NCBI RefSeq assembly: GCF_037076455.1
Contig: NZ_AP028679.1
Coordinates: 4,231,501-4,295,500, forward strand
Source: Desulfoferula mesophila
GTDB lineage: Bacteria > Desulfobacterota > Desulfarculia > Desulfarculales > Desulfarculaceae
Length of the DNA stretch: 64,000 nt
Direction: 5' to 3'
The notes below the pieces were generated by a model. It saw nothing but the letters and a program-made list of their open reading frames with translations, searched no databases and had not been told where the DNA came from. The position numbers were made by a program, and so were the translations under genes. Numbering within the stretch: position 1 is the stretch's first letter; the number at the start of each line of letters is the position of its first letter. Positions 16,530 to 24,689 of the stretch are shown here, piece after piece.

Positions 16530-16545
16530 TAATTTATATAAATTA
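16530..16545. promoter_or_regulatory. Perfect 16-base palindrome in the divergent promoter region
   Basis: TAATTTATATAAATTA is its own reverse complement and lies midway between the XRE regulator and the CoA operon, in a very AT-rich 200-base region. A TTGACA box is at 16590-16595 on the plus strand. It is a good candidate operator for the neighbouring regulator. Confidence 0.5.
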
Positions 16546-16693
16546 AGCAATTATAAGATAAAATATTAAATGTATTTAAAATAATAGAGTTGACATGGTT
16601 AAAATCTATTTGCTAACAGATTTGGTGGTGGGCCGCTCCGGCCACGGATCGCTATCCCTACCACGCCGCCTCTTTGCCCAGGAGATGCACATC

Positions 16694-17467
16694 ATGAAGG
16701 TTTTATTTTCAGTGGAAGACCATATCGCCTACATCACCATCAACCGCCCCGAGGTGATGAACGCCATGGACCCAGAGACCTACCACCTGCTTTCTGAGGC
16801 CTGGTGCAAGGTGCGCGACGATCCGGGAATATGGGCGGCGGTTGTCACCGGCGCGGGCGACAAGGCCTTCACCGCGGGGGCGGACCTTAAAACCACCATC
16901 CCCCGCCAACCCGAAAAATTTGAGTTCTGGCAGACCCAAAAAGATCAGATCCTCAATCGGGGCCTGGAGGTCTGGAAGCCCATAGTGGCCGCGGTAAACG
17001 GCTACTGCCTGGCCGGGGGCATGACCCTGCTGCTGGCCACCGATATCCGGGTGGCCTGCGAGGACGCGGTGTTCCAGATCCCGGAGGTGAAGCGGGGCAT
17101 TTTGCCGGCCAACGGGGGCACCCAGCGCATCGCCCGCCAGCTCCCCTATGCCGTGGCCATGGAGATGGTGCTTCTGGGCCGGCGGCTCAATGCCCAGGAG
17201 GCCCTTCAATTCGGTCTTGTAAACAAGGTGGTGCCTCGTGAGAAGCTCATGGAGGCGGCCCAGGAGTACGCCCGAGCCCTGGCCGCAAGCCCGCCCCTGG
17301 CCCTGCAGGCCATCAAGGAACTGGTGGTACGCTCCCAGAGCATGACCCTGGACGAGGGCATCCGCCTAGAGACCACCGTTTTCGAGCTTCTTAAGACCAC
17401 CGAGGACGCCAAAGAGGGGCCCAAGGCCTTCGCGGAGAAGCGCCCACCGGTGTGGCAGGGCAAGTAA
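16694..17467 (+). CDS. Enoyl-CoA hydratase/isomerase family protein
   Basis: Crotonase-fold enzyme, 257 aa from ATG 16694. An AGGAG lies nine bases before this start, and relatives begin MKVLFSVEDHIAYITINRP. Oxyanion-hole segments are AFTAGADLKT (about residue 65) and AVNGYCLAGGMTLLLATD (about residues 100-117). The catalytic acid region reads FQIPEVKRGILPANGGTQRI, with a Glu at the first position that is usually acidic. It probably hydrates an enoyl-CoA made by the CoA-transferase encoded 25 bases downstream, giving a 3-hydroxyacyl-CoA for the CitE-like lyase. First gene of the operon. Confidence 0.92.
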   Translation: MKVLFSVEDHIAYITINRPEVMNAMDPETYHLLSEAWCKVRDDPGIWAAVVTGAGDKAFTAGADLKTTIPRQPEKFEFWQTQKDQILNRGLEVWKPIVAAVNGYCLAGGMTLLLATDIRVACEDAVFQIPEVKRGILPANGGTQRIARQLPYAVAMEMVLLGRRLNAQEALQFGLVNKVVPREKLMEAAQEYARALAASPPLALQAIKELVVRSQSMTLDEGIRLETTVFELLKTTEDAKEGPKAFAEKRPPVWQGK

Positions 17468-17492
17468 AAGGCGAAAACGGCGGGAGGCAGCT

Positions 17493-18671
17493 ATGTCGGT
17501 GTTCGAAAAGATCAAGGTCCTGGACATGAGCCACGCCTTGGCCGGCCCCTTTGCGGGCATGCTCTTGGCCGACTTTGGAGCCCAGGTGATAAAGGTGGAG
17601 CATCCCCACGGGGACCATTTTCGTCCTCTGCTGGGCGGCGCTTATCATGCGGCGGTCAACCGCAACAAGCGCGACATCTCTCTGGACTTAAAGAATCCTG
17701 AGGCGGTGGGGGTGGTTAAAAAGTTGATGGTCGAGTCCGACGTGCTCATCGAAAGCTTCACCCCCGGGGCCATGGACCGCCTGGGTTTGGGATACGAGGC
17801 GGCCCGGGAAATAAACCCGTGCCTCATCTACTGCTCCATTTCCGGCTACGGCCAGACCGGGCCCTACCACAGCCTGCCCGGCTACGATGTGGTGGCCCAG
17901 GCCATGTGCGGCATCATGCTATGCACCGGCCACGCGGACGGCCCGCCGGTGCGGATCGGGGCCTCCTGGATCGACATGGGCGCCGGCATGTACACCGCCT
18001 TGGCCGTTCTCAAAGCCTTGCTAGAGCGACAAGACAGCGGGCGCGGCCAGCGGGTGGATATAAGCCTGATGGACACGGCCCTGTCCTGGATGTCTCCCCT
18101 GATCGCCCGCTTTTCCATGAGCGGCGAGCTGCCGGTGAGGGCGGGCTCGGCCCTGGCCGCCTTTTCGCCCTACCAGGTGTTCAAGGCCAAGGACGGTTAT
18201 CTGTTCATCGGGGCCTCCACCGAGCGTTTTTGGCTGGCCCTGTGCCAGATGCTGGGGTTGGAGGAACTGACCCGGGACTCGCGCTTCGCCACCAATCAGG
18301 ACCGGGTAGATAACCGCGAGGAACTGACCAAACTGATCGAGCAGGCCTTGGCATCCCGCTTTCGGGACGAGGTGGTGGCGGGGTTGCGCCGGGCGGGTAT
18401 TCCCGGGGGGCCGGTGCTGGATGTGGGCCAGGTATTGGACGATCCCCACGTGCAACAGCGCGGCGTGCTGCACCACCTGGAACACCCGGACCTGGGGCCA
18501 CTGACCCAGGTGAAGACCCCCATTGCGGCCGACGGCGAGATGCCGCTCATCAAAACGCCCGCCCCGGCGGTGGGCCAAGACACCCGGCAGGTCCTGGCCG
18601 ATTTGGGTTACGAAGACGGAGAGATCGAGCGGCTGCTGACCAGCGGGGCGGCCGCGGCCCCTCCGTCGTAA
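17493..18671 (+). CDS. Class III CoA-transferase (CaiB/BaiF family)
   Basis: 392-aa family III CoA-transferase that moves CoA between carboxylic acids through an aspartyl-CoA intermediate. The N-terminal motif is KVLDMSHALAGPFAGMLLAD then GAQVIKVEHPHGDHFR, and the central GYGQTGPYHSLPGYDVVAQA is typical. Catalytic Asp is D161 in GASWIDMGAGMY. C-terminal HHLEHPDLGPLTQVKTPI fits the family. It lies between the hydratase and the CitE-like lyase in a tight operon with a TRAP carboxylate transporter, so it probably activates the imported acid. Succinyl-CoA or acetyl-CoA would be the CoA donor; this cannot be told from sequence. Confidence 0.93.
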   Translation: MSVFEKIKVLDMSHALAGPFAGMLLADFGAQVIKVEHPHGDHFRPLLGGAYHAAVNRNKRDISLDLKNPEAVGVVKKLMVESDVLIESFTPGAMDRLGLGYEAAREINPCLIYCSISGYGQTGPYHSLPGYDVVAQAMCGIMLCTGHADGPPVRIGASWIDMGAGMYTALAVLKALLERQDSGRGQRVDISLMDTALSWMSPLIARFSMSGELPVRAGSALAAFSPYQVFKAKDGYLFIGASTERFWLALCQMLGLEELTRDSRFATNQDRVDNREELTKLIEQALASRFRDEVVAGLRRAGIPGGPVLDVGQVLDDPHVQQRGVLHHLEHPDLGPLTQVKTPIAADGEMPLIKTPAPAVGQDTRQVLADLGYEDGEIERLLTSGAAAAPPS

Positions 18672-18700
18672 GAGTGATTTTGGCAACAGAAAGGCGAACC

Positions 18701-19585
18701 ATGCGCCCCATGCGCTCCATGTTGTTTGTGCCCGGCCACAAGCCGTCCTGGGTGGAAAAAGCCTGGAAGGCCGAGCCCGACGGCCTGATCCTGGACCTGG
18801 AAGACGCGGTGCCGCTAGGCCACAAAGAGGCGGCGCGGCGTGAGGTGCGCGCGGTGCTGGAGCAGGCCAGGCCAGAGGAACATTACTGCGTGCGCCTCAA
18901 CAGTTTGGCCTCCGGCCTCACCCAGGGAGACCTGGAGGCGGTGGTCCATCCGGGCCTGAGCGCGGTGATGCTGCCCAAGGTGTATCGGGCGGAGGAATTG
19001 GCCGAGTTGGACCAGGCCTTGAGCGGGCTGGAGCAGGAGGCGGGCCTAAAACCGGGCTCCATCGCTACCCCGCTGCTGTTGGAGACCGCGTCAGGCATGC
19101 GCCACGCCTACGACATCGCGATGTCCAACCCCCGGGTGGGGATGATCCTAATGTCCGCAGGCCCCGGCGGCGACGCGGCCCGGGCAATCGGCTACCAGTG
19201 GAGCAAGCAAGGCACCGAGACCCTCTACCTGCGCTCCAAGCTGGTCCTGGACGCTCGGGCGGCTGCCGTCACGCCCCTGATCAACTCCTGGTATGACGTC
19301 GCGGATTTGGATGGCCTGGCCCGCGACGCCCGCCTCAACCGCAGCCTGGGATATTCGGGCATGGCCCTGATCCATCCTAGCCATGTGGCGGTGGTCAACG
19401 AGATATTTTCGCCAACCGAGCAGGATGTGGCGTTTTTCCGTGGGCTGCTCGCCGCCTTTGAAGAGGCGGAGCGTCAGGGGCACGCGGCCGTGGTTTACGA
19501 AGGGGATATGGTGGATTACGCCATGGCCCAAACCGCGCGAGAATTTCTGGAGTTCGCCCGCCAATTGGGGATACCGGCAGAGTAA
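18701..19585 (+). CDS. HpcH/HpaI aldolase/citrate lyase beta-like (CitE-type) lyase
   Basis: 294-aa TIM-barrel lyase from ATG 18701 (AAAGGCG upstream). Family features are SMLFVPGHKPSWVEKA at the N-terminus, LILDLEDAVPLGHKEAAR with the metal-site acid, RLNSL with substrate-binding Arg, and LLLETASGMRHAYDIA with the second metal Glu. Stand-alone CitE homologues cleave malyl-, citramalyl- or related acyl-CoA into acetyl-CoA (or propionyl-CoA) and a 2-oxoacid. With a class III CoA-transferase and a hydratase, the scheme acid to enoyl-CoA to 3-hydroxyacyl-CoA to acetyl-CoA plus pyruvate (itaconate/mesaconate type) is attractive but inferred. Confidence 0.9.
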   Translation: MRPMRSMLFVPGHKPSWVEKAWKAEPDGLILDLEDAVPLGHKEAARREVRAVLEQARPEEHYCVRLNSLASGLTQGDLEAVVHPGLSAVMLPKVYRAEELAELDQALSGLEQEAGLKPGSIATPLLLETASGMRHAYDIAMSNPRVGMILMSAGPGGDAARAIGYQWSKQGTETLYLRSKLVLDARAAAVTPLINSWYDVADLDGLARDARLNRSLGYSGMALIHPSHVAVVNEIFSPTEQDVAFFRGLLAAFEEAERQGHAAVVYEGDMVDYAMAQTAREFLEFARQLGIPAE

Positions 19586-19655
19586 GTCGTCATTGACGAT
19601 TTCAGCCAGGCGGGCAATTCCGATACTTGGCAAGCGTTCCTAAGGGAGGGAAGCT

Positions 19656-20711
19656 ATGAAACGTTTGATCATTCTTTTGGTGGCTTTTCTGGCCGTGACC
19701 CTGTGCCTGTCGGCTCCGGCCCCGGCCCAGGCGGCGGGAAAGCAGTTCACTCTGGTCTATGAGTCCGTGTACCCCAAGGGACACATGCGCTTTTTGGTGG
19801 TGGACGACTTGTTGGACCGCATCGAGGCCAACTCCAAGGGCCGCATCAAATTCGAACGCCACTATGGCGGCGAACCGGTAAGTAAAAAAGAGGCCCTCAA
19901 CGCCCTGAGCAACGGAGTCATAGACCTGCTCATGGCCTACCCCACTTACTACGACGGCAAGATAGCCATTGGCGACTGGCAGCAGATGCCCTCCAATTTC
20001 CGGGGTTGGGAAGACTGCTGGGCCCTGGGCGTGGCCGGTCCGGTGGCCGCGATCATGGACAAGGCCTATAGTAAAGTGGCCAAGGTCAAGTACATCACCT
20101 GCACTCCAGTGGCTCCCTACAACTTCCAAGTAGCCACCCGGGCCCACAAAATTCACAAGACCGCCGACTTCGAGGGGATGAAGATCCGATCCGCCGGCGG
20201 CTCGGCCTCCATCGCCATCAAGATGCTGGGCGCCTCCCCGGTGATGACCATTGGCGGTGAATATTATCAGGCCATGCAGAAGGGCGTGGTGGACGCCGGT
20301 CTGATGACCACCTATTCCCTGAAGCAGTACCGCCTGTGGGAGGTGGCCGACCAGGTGGTTAACCCGCCGCTAATCGGCTACGCGGCCGGCTTCTTGTGGA
20401 TGAGCAACAAGGCCTGGCGCAAGCTGCCCAAGGATCTGCAGGAGATGATCATCAAGACCGCCCGGGCCAAGGACCTGTGGGCCAAGTGGGTGGGCATCTA
20501 CGAAAAGGACCAAGACGGCCCCATCATCGCCGAGGCTAAAAAGCGCGGTGTCGAATTTTATGTGCTGCCCCCGGATCAGGCCGAGGAGATGTACAAGAAA
20601 ACCCAACCGGTGTGGGACTGGTACGTTAAGCAGTGCGAAAAGCAAGGCCTGGGGGCGGAGGCCCGCGAAGTACGCAAGGTGATTCTGGAGCGTTTTAACA
20701 AAGGTAAGTAG
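19656..20711 (+). CDS. dctP: TRAP transporter substrate-binding protein, DctP type
   Basis: 351-aa periplasmic receptor. GGGAGGG lies seven bases before the ATG, and the signal peptide MKRLIILLVAFLAVTLCLS is cleaved near AQAAGKQ. The body begins FTLVYESVYPKGHM. FEGMKIRSAGGSASIAIKML carries the conserved Arg that pairs with the substrate carboxylate, and GEYYQAMQKGVVDAGLM is the hinge motif. It feeds the DctQM permease encoded next, after a GC-rich hairpin. It should bind the dicarboxylate used by the CoA enzymes upstream. Confidence 0.93.
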   Translation: MKRLIILLVAFLAVTLCLSAPAPAQAAGKQFTLVYESVYPKGHMRFLVVDDLLDRIEANSKGRIKFERHYGGEPVSKKEALNALSNGVIDLLMAYPTYYDGKIAIGDWQQMPSNFRGWEDCWALGVAGPVAAIMDKAYSKVAKVKYITCTPVAPYNFQVATRAHKIHKTADFEGMKIRSAGGSASIAIKMLGASPVMTIGGEYYQAMQKGVVDAGLMTTYSLKQYRLWEVADQVVNPPLIGYAAGFLWMSNKAWRKLPKDLQEMIIKTARAKDLWAKWVGIYEKDQDGPIIAEAKKRGVEFYVLPPDQAEEMYKKTQPVWDWYVKQCEKQGLGAEAREVRKVILERFNKGK

Positions 20712-20721
20712 ACTGCCCCAG

Positions 20722-20757
20722 CCCGGGGCCGGGAGGCTTCGGCCGACCAGCCCCGGG
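20722..20757 (+). terminator. GC-rich hairpin between dctP and dctQ
   Basis: CCCGGGGC (20722-20729) and GCCCCGGG (20750-20757) form a perfect eight-pair stem 10 bases after the dctP stop. It is not followed by a T-run, so it more likely stabilises the dctP message or attenuates read-through, giving more receptor than permease. Similar hairpins lie at the same place in the other two TRAP operons. Confidence 0.6.
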
Positions 20758-20786
20758 GTTCTTAGCGTCCCAAAGGGAGCGAAAAA

Positions 20787-21338
20787 ATGAGCAGCGTGGT
20801 CCCGAGGAGCAGGTTCGACCGCTTCGTGGGCGCGGTGACCTGGTTGTCCCTGCAAACCGGCTGGGTGGCCGGTGCCCTGGCCGTGATCATGATGGGGGCC
20901 CTGGTCCGCGAGGTGGGGGGGCGATATTTCTTCAACGCCCCCACCGACTGGGCGGTTGATCTCAACGCCTTTCTTTTGGTGGGCATGGTTTATATAGGCT
21001 CCGCCTTCACCACCTCGGTGGATGGCCATGTACGGGCCGACTTCTTCTATGGGCGTTTCACCAAAAAGGGAAAGGCGCGCCTGGACCTCTTCATCGACGC
21101 GGTCTGCATCTACTACGCTGCGGTCATGGTATGGGAGGGGTGGCAACTGGCCTGGGAGGCGCTGGAGTACGGCGAGGTCTCCTCTGGCGGGGTGCGTTGG
21201 CCACTGTTCCCCTTTGAAGTGCTGGTCCCTTTGGGCGCCGGCTTGGTCATCCTGCTGCTTGTGGTGCGGATCATTTGTAACGTCCGTTACCTGCTGGGCA
21301 AGGGCGAACCTTATGTCGCCCAGGAAGGCGGTCACTGA
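20787..21338 (+). CDS. dctQ: TRAP transporter small permease, DctQ type
   Basis: 183-aa membrane protein with four spans (about residues 15-40, 53-72, 95-120, 140-165). The typical pattern is REVGGRYFFNAPTDWAVDLN in loop 1, then FLLVGMVYIGSAF and HVRADFFYGRF. GGGAG precedes the ATG. The last base of its TGA is the first base of the dctM start, so the pair is translationally coupled. Confidence 0.9.
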   Translation: MSSVVPRSRFDRFVGAVTWLSLQTGWVAGALAVIMMGALVREVGGRYFFNAPTDWAVDLNAFLLVGMVYIGSAFTTSVDGHVRADFFYGRFTKKGKARLDLFIDAVCIYYAAVMVWEGWQLAWEALEYGEVSSGGVRWPLFPFEVLVPLGAGLVILLLVVRIICNVRYLLGKGEPYVAQEGGH

Positions 21339-22639
21339 TGGAATGGTGGCTGCTCCTCAGTCTGATCCTGGTCTGCCTGCTGCTGCTCATCTTCATCGGG
21401 GTGCCCATCGCCTTCAGTCTGGGGGCCCTTTCCCTTACTCTGGTGCTGGTGTTCTTGGGGCCGGACAAGTTGATGCTGGTCTCCACCACCGCGTTTGGGC
21501 AGATAAACAACTTCGCCCTGGCGGCCATACCATTATTCATATTCATGGCGGAAATAATCCTCCATTCCGGGGTGAGCACCGATGCCTTTGACATGCTTTC
21601 CAAGTGGACCGGTCGCCTCCCCGGTGGTCTGGCCGTTGCCAGCCAGCTAACCTGCACTCTATTCGCCTCGGTGTCAGGGGCCAGCACGGCCACCGCGGCG
21701 GCGGTGGGCCGTATCGCCGTGCCGGAAATGCTCTCCCGAGGATATGAAAAGCGCCTGTCCTGCGGCTCTATCGCCGCAGGTGGCGCCTTGGGGGCGTTGA
21801 TCCCTCCTAGTATCTATATGATCATCTACGGCACCCTGGTGGAAGAATCCATCGGGCAACTCTTCATGGGCGGGGTCGTGCCCGGGCTCATGCTCAGCGG
21901 CATGTTCATCACCTACATCATCATCCGCTGCGCCATCAGTCCCCAACTGGCCCCCCGGGTGGAAGGCATTACCTGGAGGGAAAGATGGCGCTCGCTTTAC
22001 AAGGTGTGGGCCATCCTTTTTTTGGCCCTGGCCATGCTCATTTCCATCTACCTGGGCATAGCCACTCCGGCGGAGATAGCGGGCGTGGGCTGTTTCCTGG
22101 CCCTGGTCATAGGGTTCGCCTACCGCCGCCTGACCTGGAAGGCCATCAAGGGCGCCTTTTTGAGCACCTGCCGCATCACTTGCTTCATCGGCTGGGTTCT
22201 GGTGGCTGCCTCGTTGTTCGGCTTTGTGCTTTCCTACCTCCAACTGCCCCAGCAACTCTCCCAATGGCTGGTGGAGCAGTCAGCCTCGCCCTGGTTGGTG
22301 ATCGTTGGCATCAACATCATCCTAATCTTTCTGGGCTGCATCATGGACCCGGCGGGCATTCTGCTGGTCACCATCCCCATCTTCGTGCCCATCATCAAGG
22401 CTCTGGGCTTTGATCCGGTTTGGTTCGGAGTCATGTTCGTGGTCAACACCGAGATGGCCCAGATAACCCCGCCCCTTGGGTTGAATCTCTACATCATCAA
22501 GGGCATCGCGCCTTCCAATGTATCCTTGAAAGATATCCTGATAGGAGCGGGGCCTTTTATGCTCCTGGACTCGGTGGGTTTGGCGCTGGTCATTATCTTC
22601 CCCCAGATAATCCTGTGGTTGCCCTCCACCATGATGTAG
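21338..22639 (+). CDS. dctM: TRAP transporter large permease, DctM type
   Basis: 433-aa sodium-coupled transport subunit with about 12 hydrophobic segments. Signatures are IGVPIAFSLGALSL, AAIPLFIFMAEIIL, ASTATAAAVGRIAVPEML, GGALGALIPPSIYMIIYG and a C-terminal MAQITPPLGLNLYI. Length is normal for the family. It completes the DctPQM importer of this operon. Confidence 0.94.
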   Translation: MEWWLLLSLILVCLLLLIFIGVPIAFSLGALSLTLVLVFLGPDKLMLVSTTAFGQINNFALAAIPLFIFMAEIILHSGVSTDAFDMLSKWTGRLPGGLAVASQLTCTLFASVSGASTATAAAVGRIAVPEMLSRGYEKRLSCGSIAAGGALGALIPPSIYMIIYGTLVEESIGQLFMGGVVPGLMLSGMFITYIIIRCAISPQLAPRVEGITWRERWRSLYKVWAILFLALAMLISIYLGIATPAEIAGVGCFLALVIGFAYRRLTWKAIKGAFLSTCRITCFIGWVLVAASLFGFVLSYLQLPQQLSQWLVEQSASPWLVIVGINIILIFLGCIMDPAGILLVTIPIFVPIIKALGFDPVWFGVMFVVNTEMAQITPPLGLNLYIIKGIAPSNVSLKDILIGAGPFMLLDSVGLALVIIFPQIILWLPSTMM

Positions 22640-22673
22640 CTGGCAGCGCGACCCTGAGAATGGAGCGAAAGGC

Positions 22674-23045
22674 ATGGAGTGTTTCATAGACCTGGAAAAC
22701 CTAAGTGGCCAGCCATCCTTCGCACCACCGGGCCACTCCGGCACCCTGAACCACCACTTGGCCCACCAGGGAAACGGGGCCCGGCACTTGGCCGTCTGGC
22801 ATGGCTGCATCGAGCCGGGCGGCGAAGCGCACGAGCATTTGCACCCAGAGACGGATCAGGCCTTCTATGTGCTGGCCGGCGAGTGCCTTTTCCGGCTGGG
22901 CCGAGATGATCACCGCCTGGGGCCGGGCAACTTTGTCTTCGTCCCCCAGGGAGTGGACCATCGCATTCTATCGACCGGCACGGAGAGCCTGAGACTTTTG
23001 GTAATTATGGCCCCTATGCCGCAGGAAACAGCGCCCACCGAGTGA
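22674..23045 (+). CDS. Cupin-domain protein
   Basis: 123-aa single-cupin protein. The metal site is in EPGGEAHEHLHPETDQAFYV (His-X-His, Gln/Glu) with the second motif at PGNFVFVPQGVDHRIL, so a divalent metal is likely. Start ATG 22674 has GGAG ten bases upstream. It closes the hydratase/CoA-transferase/lyase/TRAP operon and could be an isomerase, a small dioxygenase or a substrate sensor; nothing in the sequence decides. Confidence 0.85.
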   Translation: MECFIDLENLSGQPSFAPPGHSGTLNHHLAHQGNGARHLAVWHGCIEPGGEAHEHLHPETDQAFYVLAGECLFRLGRDDHRLGPGNFVFVPQGVDHRILSTGTESLRLLVIMAPMPQETAPTE

Positions 23046-23770
23046 CGCGTCTCCCTAGTGCTGTCCTTTTTTTAAAAAAGCCGTCCGGTTGGATCCTCGC
23101 ATAGCAGCAATTTGATGGAGTACCGATATGATGCTCTGTCTTGCTGGCCAGTTTGCCATTTCACACCGGTTACAGGTGCGATAGGCCATTATAGCTGCCG
23201 CGCTCAAACAACCGGTCAATAAGGCTCACACAGGCCGGAGAAAAACGAGGCCAACTCACACTGATTTGCCTTTTCACGTTCTCCCGCAGCCCCAGAGCAG
23301 CCAGACGGCACGACACTTATTTCAATATTTATAGAAGCCCCTACCGCTCTTGCGGCCCAACCAGCCCTGGTCCACGCATTTCTCGAGCAGGGGGCAGGGG
23401 CGGTACTTGCTGTCGCCATGACCTGCCCCACTCGGGCCCTGGACGCCGGTCCCCTGGAGGAACTTCAGGCCAAATACGGAAGGATCGACCAAGCGGTTGG
23501 CTTTAAGTATTCAAAACGTACCCAACCTGCGGCTGTGTTTAAGTCTAAAAAGGAGATTATTTAAAAAGCCAAGCTCGTAGTGGAATCGCACTTGTTCGGA
23601 AAAACCCATTACGAAGTGCTTAGGGAAAAGCTACAATCGGCATGATCAATGCGTGGCGAGGTCTGAGTCCTCACAATCTGTATGTTTCCGACTGGTCGCG
23701 AGCTGACCGCAGTTTTCTCCCGCGAAGTTCCGCGACCAGCACTTCCGTTTGACATATCGAGGAGCCCGTA
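23046..23770. other. 725-base stretch with only a gene remnant
   Basis: No intact gene. TTTTTTTAAAAAA at about 23069 is a short inverted run after the cupin gene. A 3-hydroxyacyl-CoA dehydrogenase remnant occupies 23322-23498. The remainder to 23770 is without recognisable structure apart from the ribosome-binding site GAGG-type sequence before the nitroreductase at 23771. Confidence 0.5.
23322..23498 (-). pseudogene. 3-hydroxyacyl-CoA dehydrogenase, C-terminal remnant
   Basis: On the minus strand, about 58 codons before a TGA read [36 protein letters not shown] and [12 protein letters not shown]. The last 30 match the highly conserved end of the dehydrogenase C-terminal domain (GDxKYRP-P-L...GxLGRKxGRGFYxY). 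No NAD-binding domain is found upstream; the frame has a stop at 23499 or just beyond. It is not a fragment of the intact homologue at 37910-38893, whose tail differs (GVKTGRGFFDY), so it marks a lost beta-oxidation gene. Confidence 0.75.
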
Positions 23771-24595
23771 ATGAGCTTGTTGACCATAGATGATTCCAAG
23801 TGCAAGCGAGATGGCATATGCACCAAGGTGTGCCCCCGGCAATTGATAAGCCAGAAAACCGATGATGCCCTGCCAGCCATTGCCCCCGAGAAAGAGGTTT
23901 TGTGCTTGGCCTGCGGGCAATGCGTGGCAGTATGCCCCCATGGGGCCTTGAACAACCGCAAGGCGCCCCTGGAGGACTGTCTCCCGCTGGACAAAAGCCT
24001 GGAAGTTTCCTGGGATCAGGCCCGGCAGTTCCTGCGCTCCCGGCGCTCCATACGGGCCTATAAGGCCCAGCCCTTGGAGCGGGCCACCCTGCAAGAGCTG
24101 ATCGACAATGCACGCTACGCGCCCACGGGCGGCAACTCCCAGACCGTTCATTGGGTGGTCATCAACGGGCGTGACAAGCTGCGGCAACTTTCCGAGAGGA
24201 CCATTGCCTGGATGCGCCAAGTGGTGGAGCAGCAAAGCGATCCGGTGCTGGCAGGCTATTACGGGCCGGTGGTGGAGAGTTGGGATACCGGACATGACAG
24301 CATCCTGCGGTCCGCCCCCGCCTTACTGATCGCCTCCTCACCCGGCCAAAACCGCAATGGCCTGGTGGATACCAGTATCGCCCTCAGTTACCTGGAGTTG
24401 TTGGCCCTGCCCCTGGGGCTGGGCACCTGTTGGGCCGGCCTGCTTCGAGGGGCGATGCTTAACATGGAGGGAATGGCCATGGAAATGGAGGTGCCGGAAG
24501 GTAACACGTGGTTCTACCCCATGATGATCGGCTATCCTCAGTTCAAATACCAGCGCCTGCCGGAACGCAAAAAACCCAGCATAGTCTGGGTATAG
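23771..24595 (+). CDS. Nitroreductase with N-terminal 4Fe-4S ferredoxin domain
   Basis: 274 aa in two parts. Residues 1-60 form a two-cluster ferredoxin: CKRDGICTKVCPRQLI and CLACGQCVAVCPHGAL. Residues 75-265 are an FMN-dependent nitroreductase: RSRRSIRAYKAQPLER, NARYAPTGGNSQTVHW and PLGLGTCWAGLLRG are flavin contacts. Proteins of this design take electrons from ferredoxin pools to reduce quinone-like, nitro or unsaturated compounds; the real substrate is usually unknown. It stands alone between a remnant-bearing gap and a convergent hydrolase gene. Confidence 0.92.
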   Translation: MSLLTIDDSKCKRDGICTKVCPRQLISQKTDDALPAIAPEKEVLCLACGQCVAVCPHGALNNRKAPLEDCLPLDKSLEVSWDQARQFLRSRRSIRAYKAQPLERATLQELIDNARYAPTGGNSQTVHWVVINGRDKLRQLSERTIAWMRQVVEQQSDPVLAGYYGPVVESWDTGHDSILRSAPALLIASSPGQNRNGLVDTSIALSYLELLALPLGLGTCWAGLLRGAMLNMEGMAMEMEVPEGNTWFYPMMIGYPQFKYQRLPERKKPSIVWV

Positions 24596-24689
24596 ACCAG
24601 GCCCTGCCGAATCTGCTGGTCATTCCGGCAGGAACCGGGAAAGCAGCGCTGCTTGGCCCGGCTATGCTCGGCCTCCAGGCCAAAGCCAC

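Noticed and set aside
23216-23431. A 71-codon minus-strand frame overlapping the dehydrogenase remnant
   Set aside because: A different frame of the same stretch carries the conserved dehydrogenase end; this one has no pattern.
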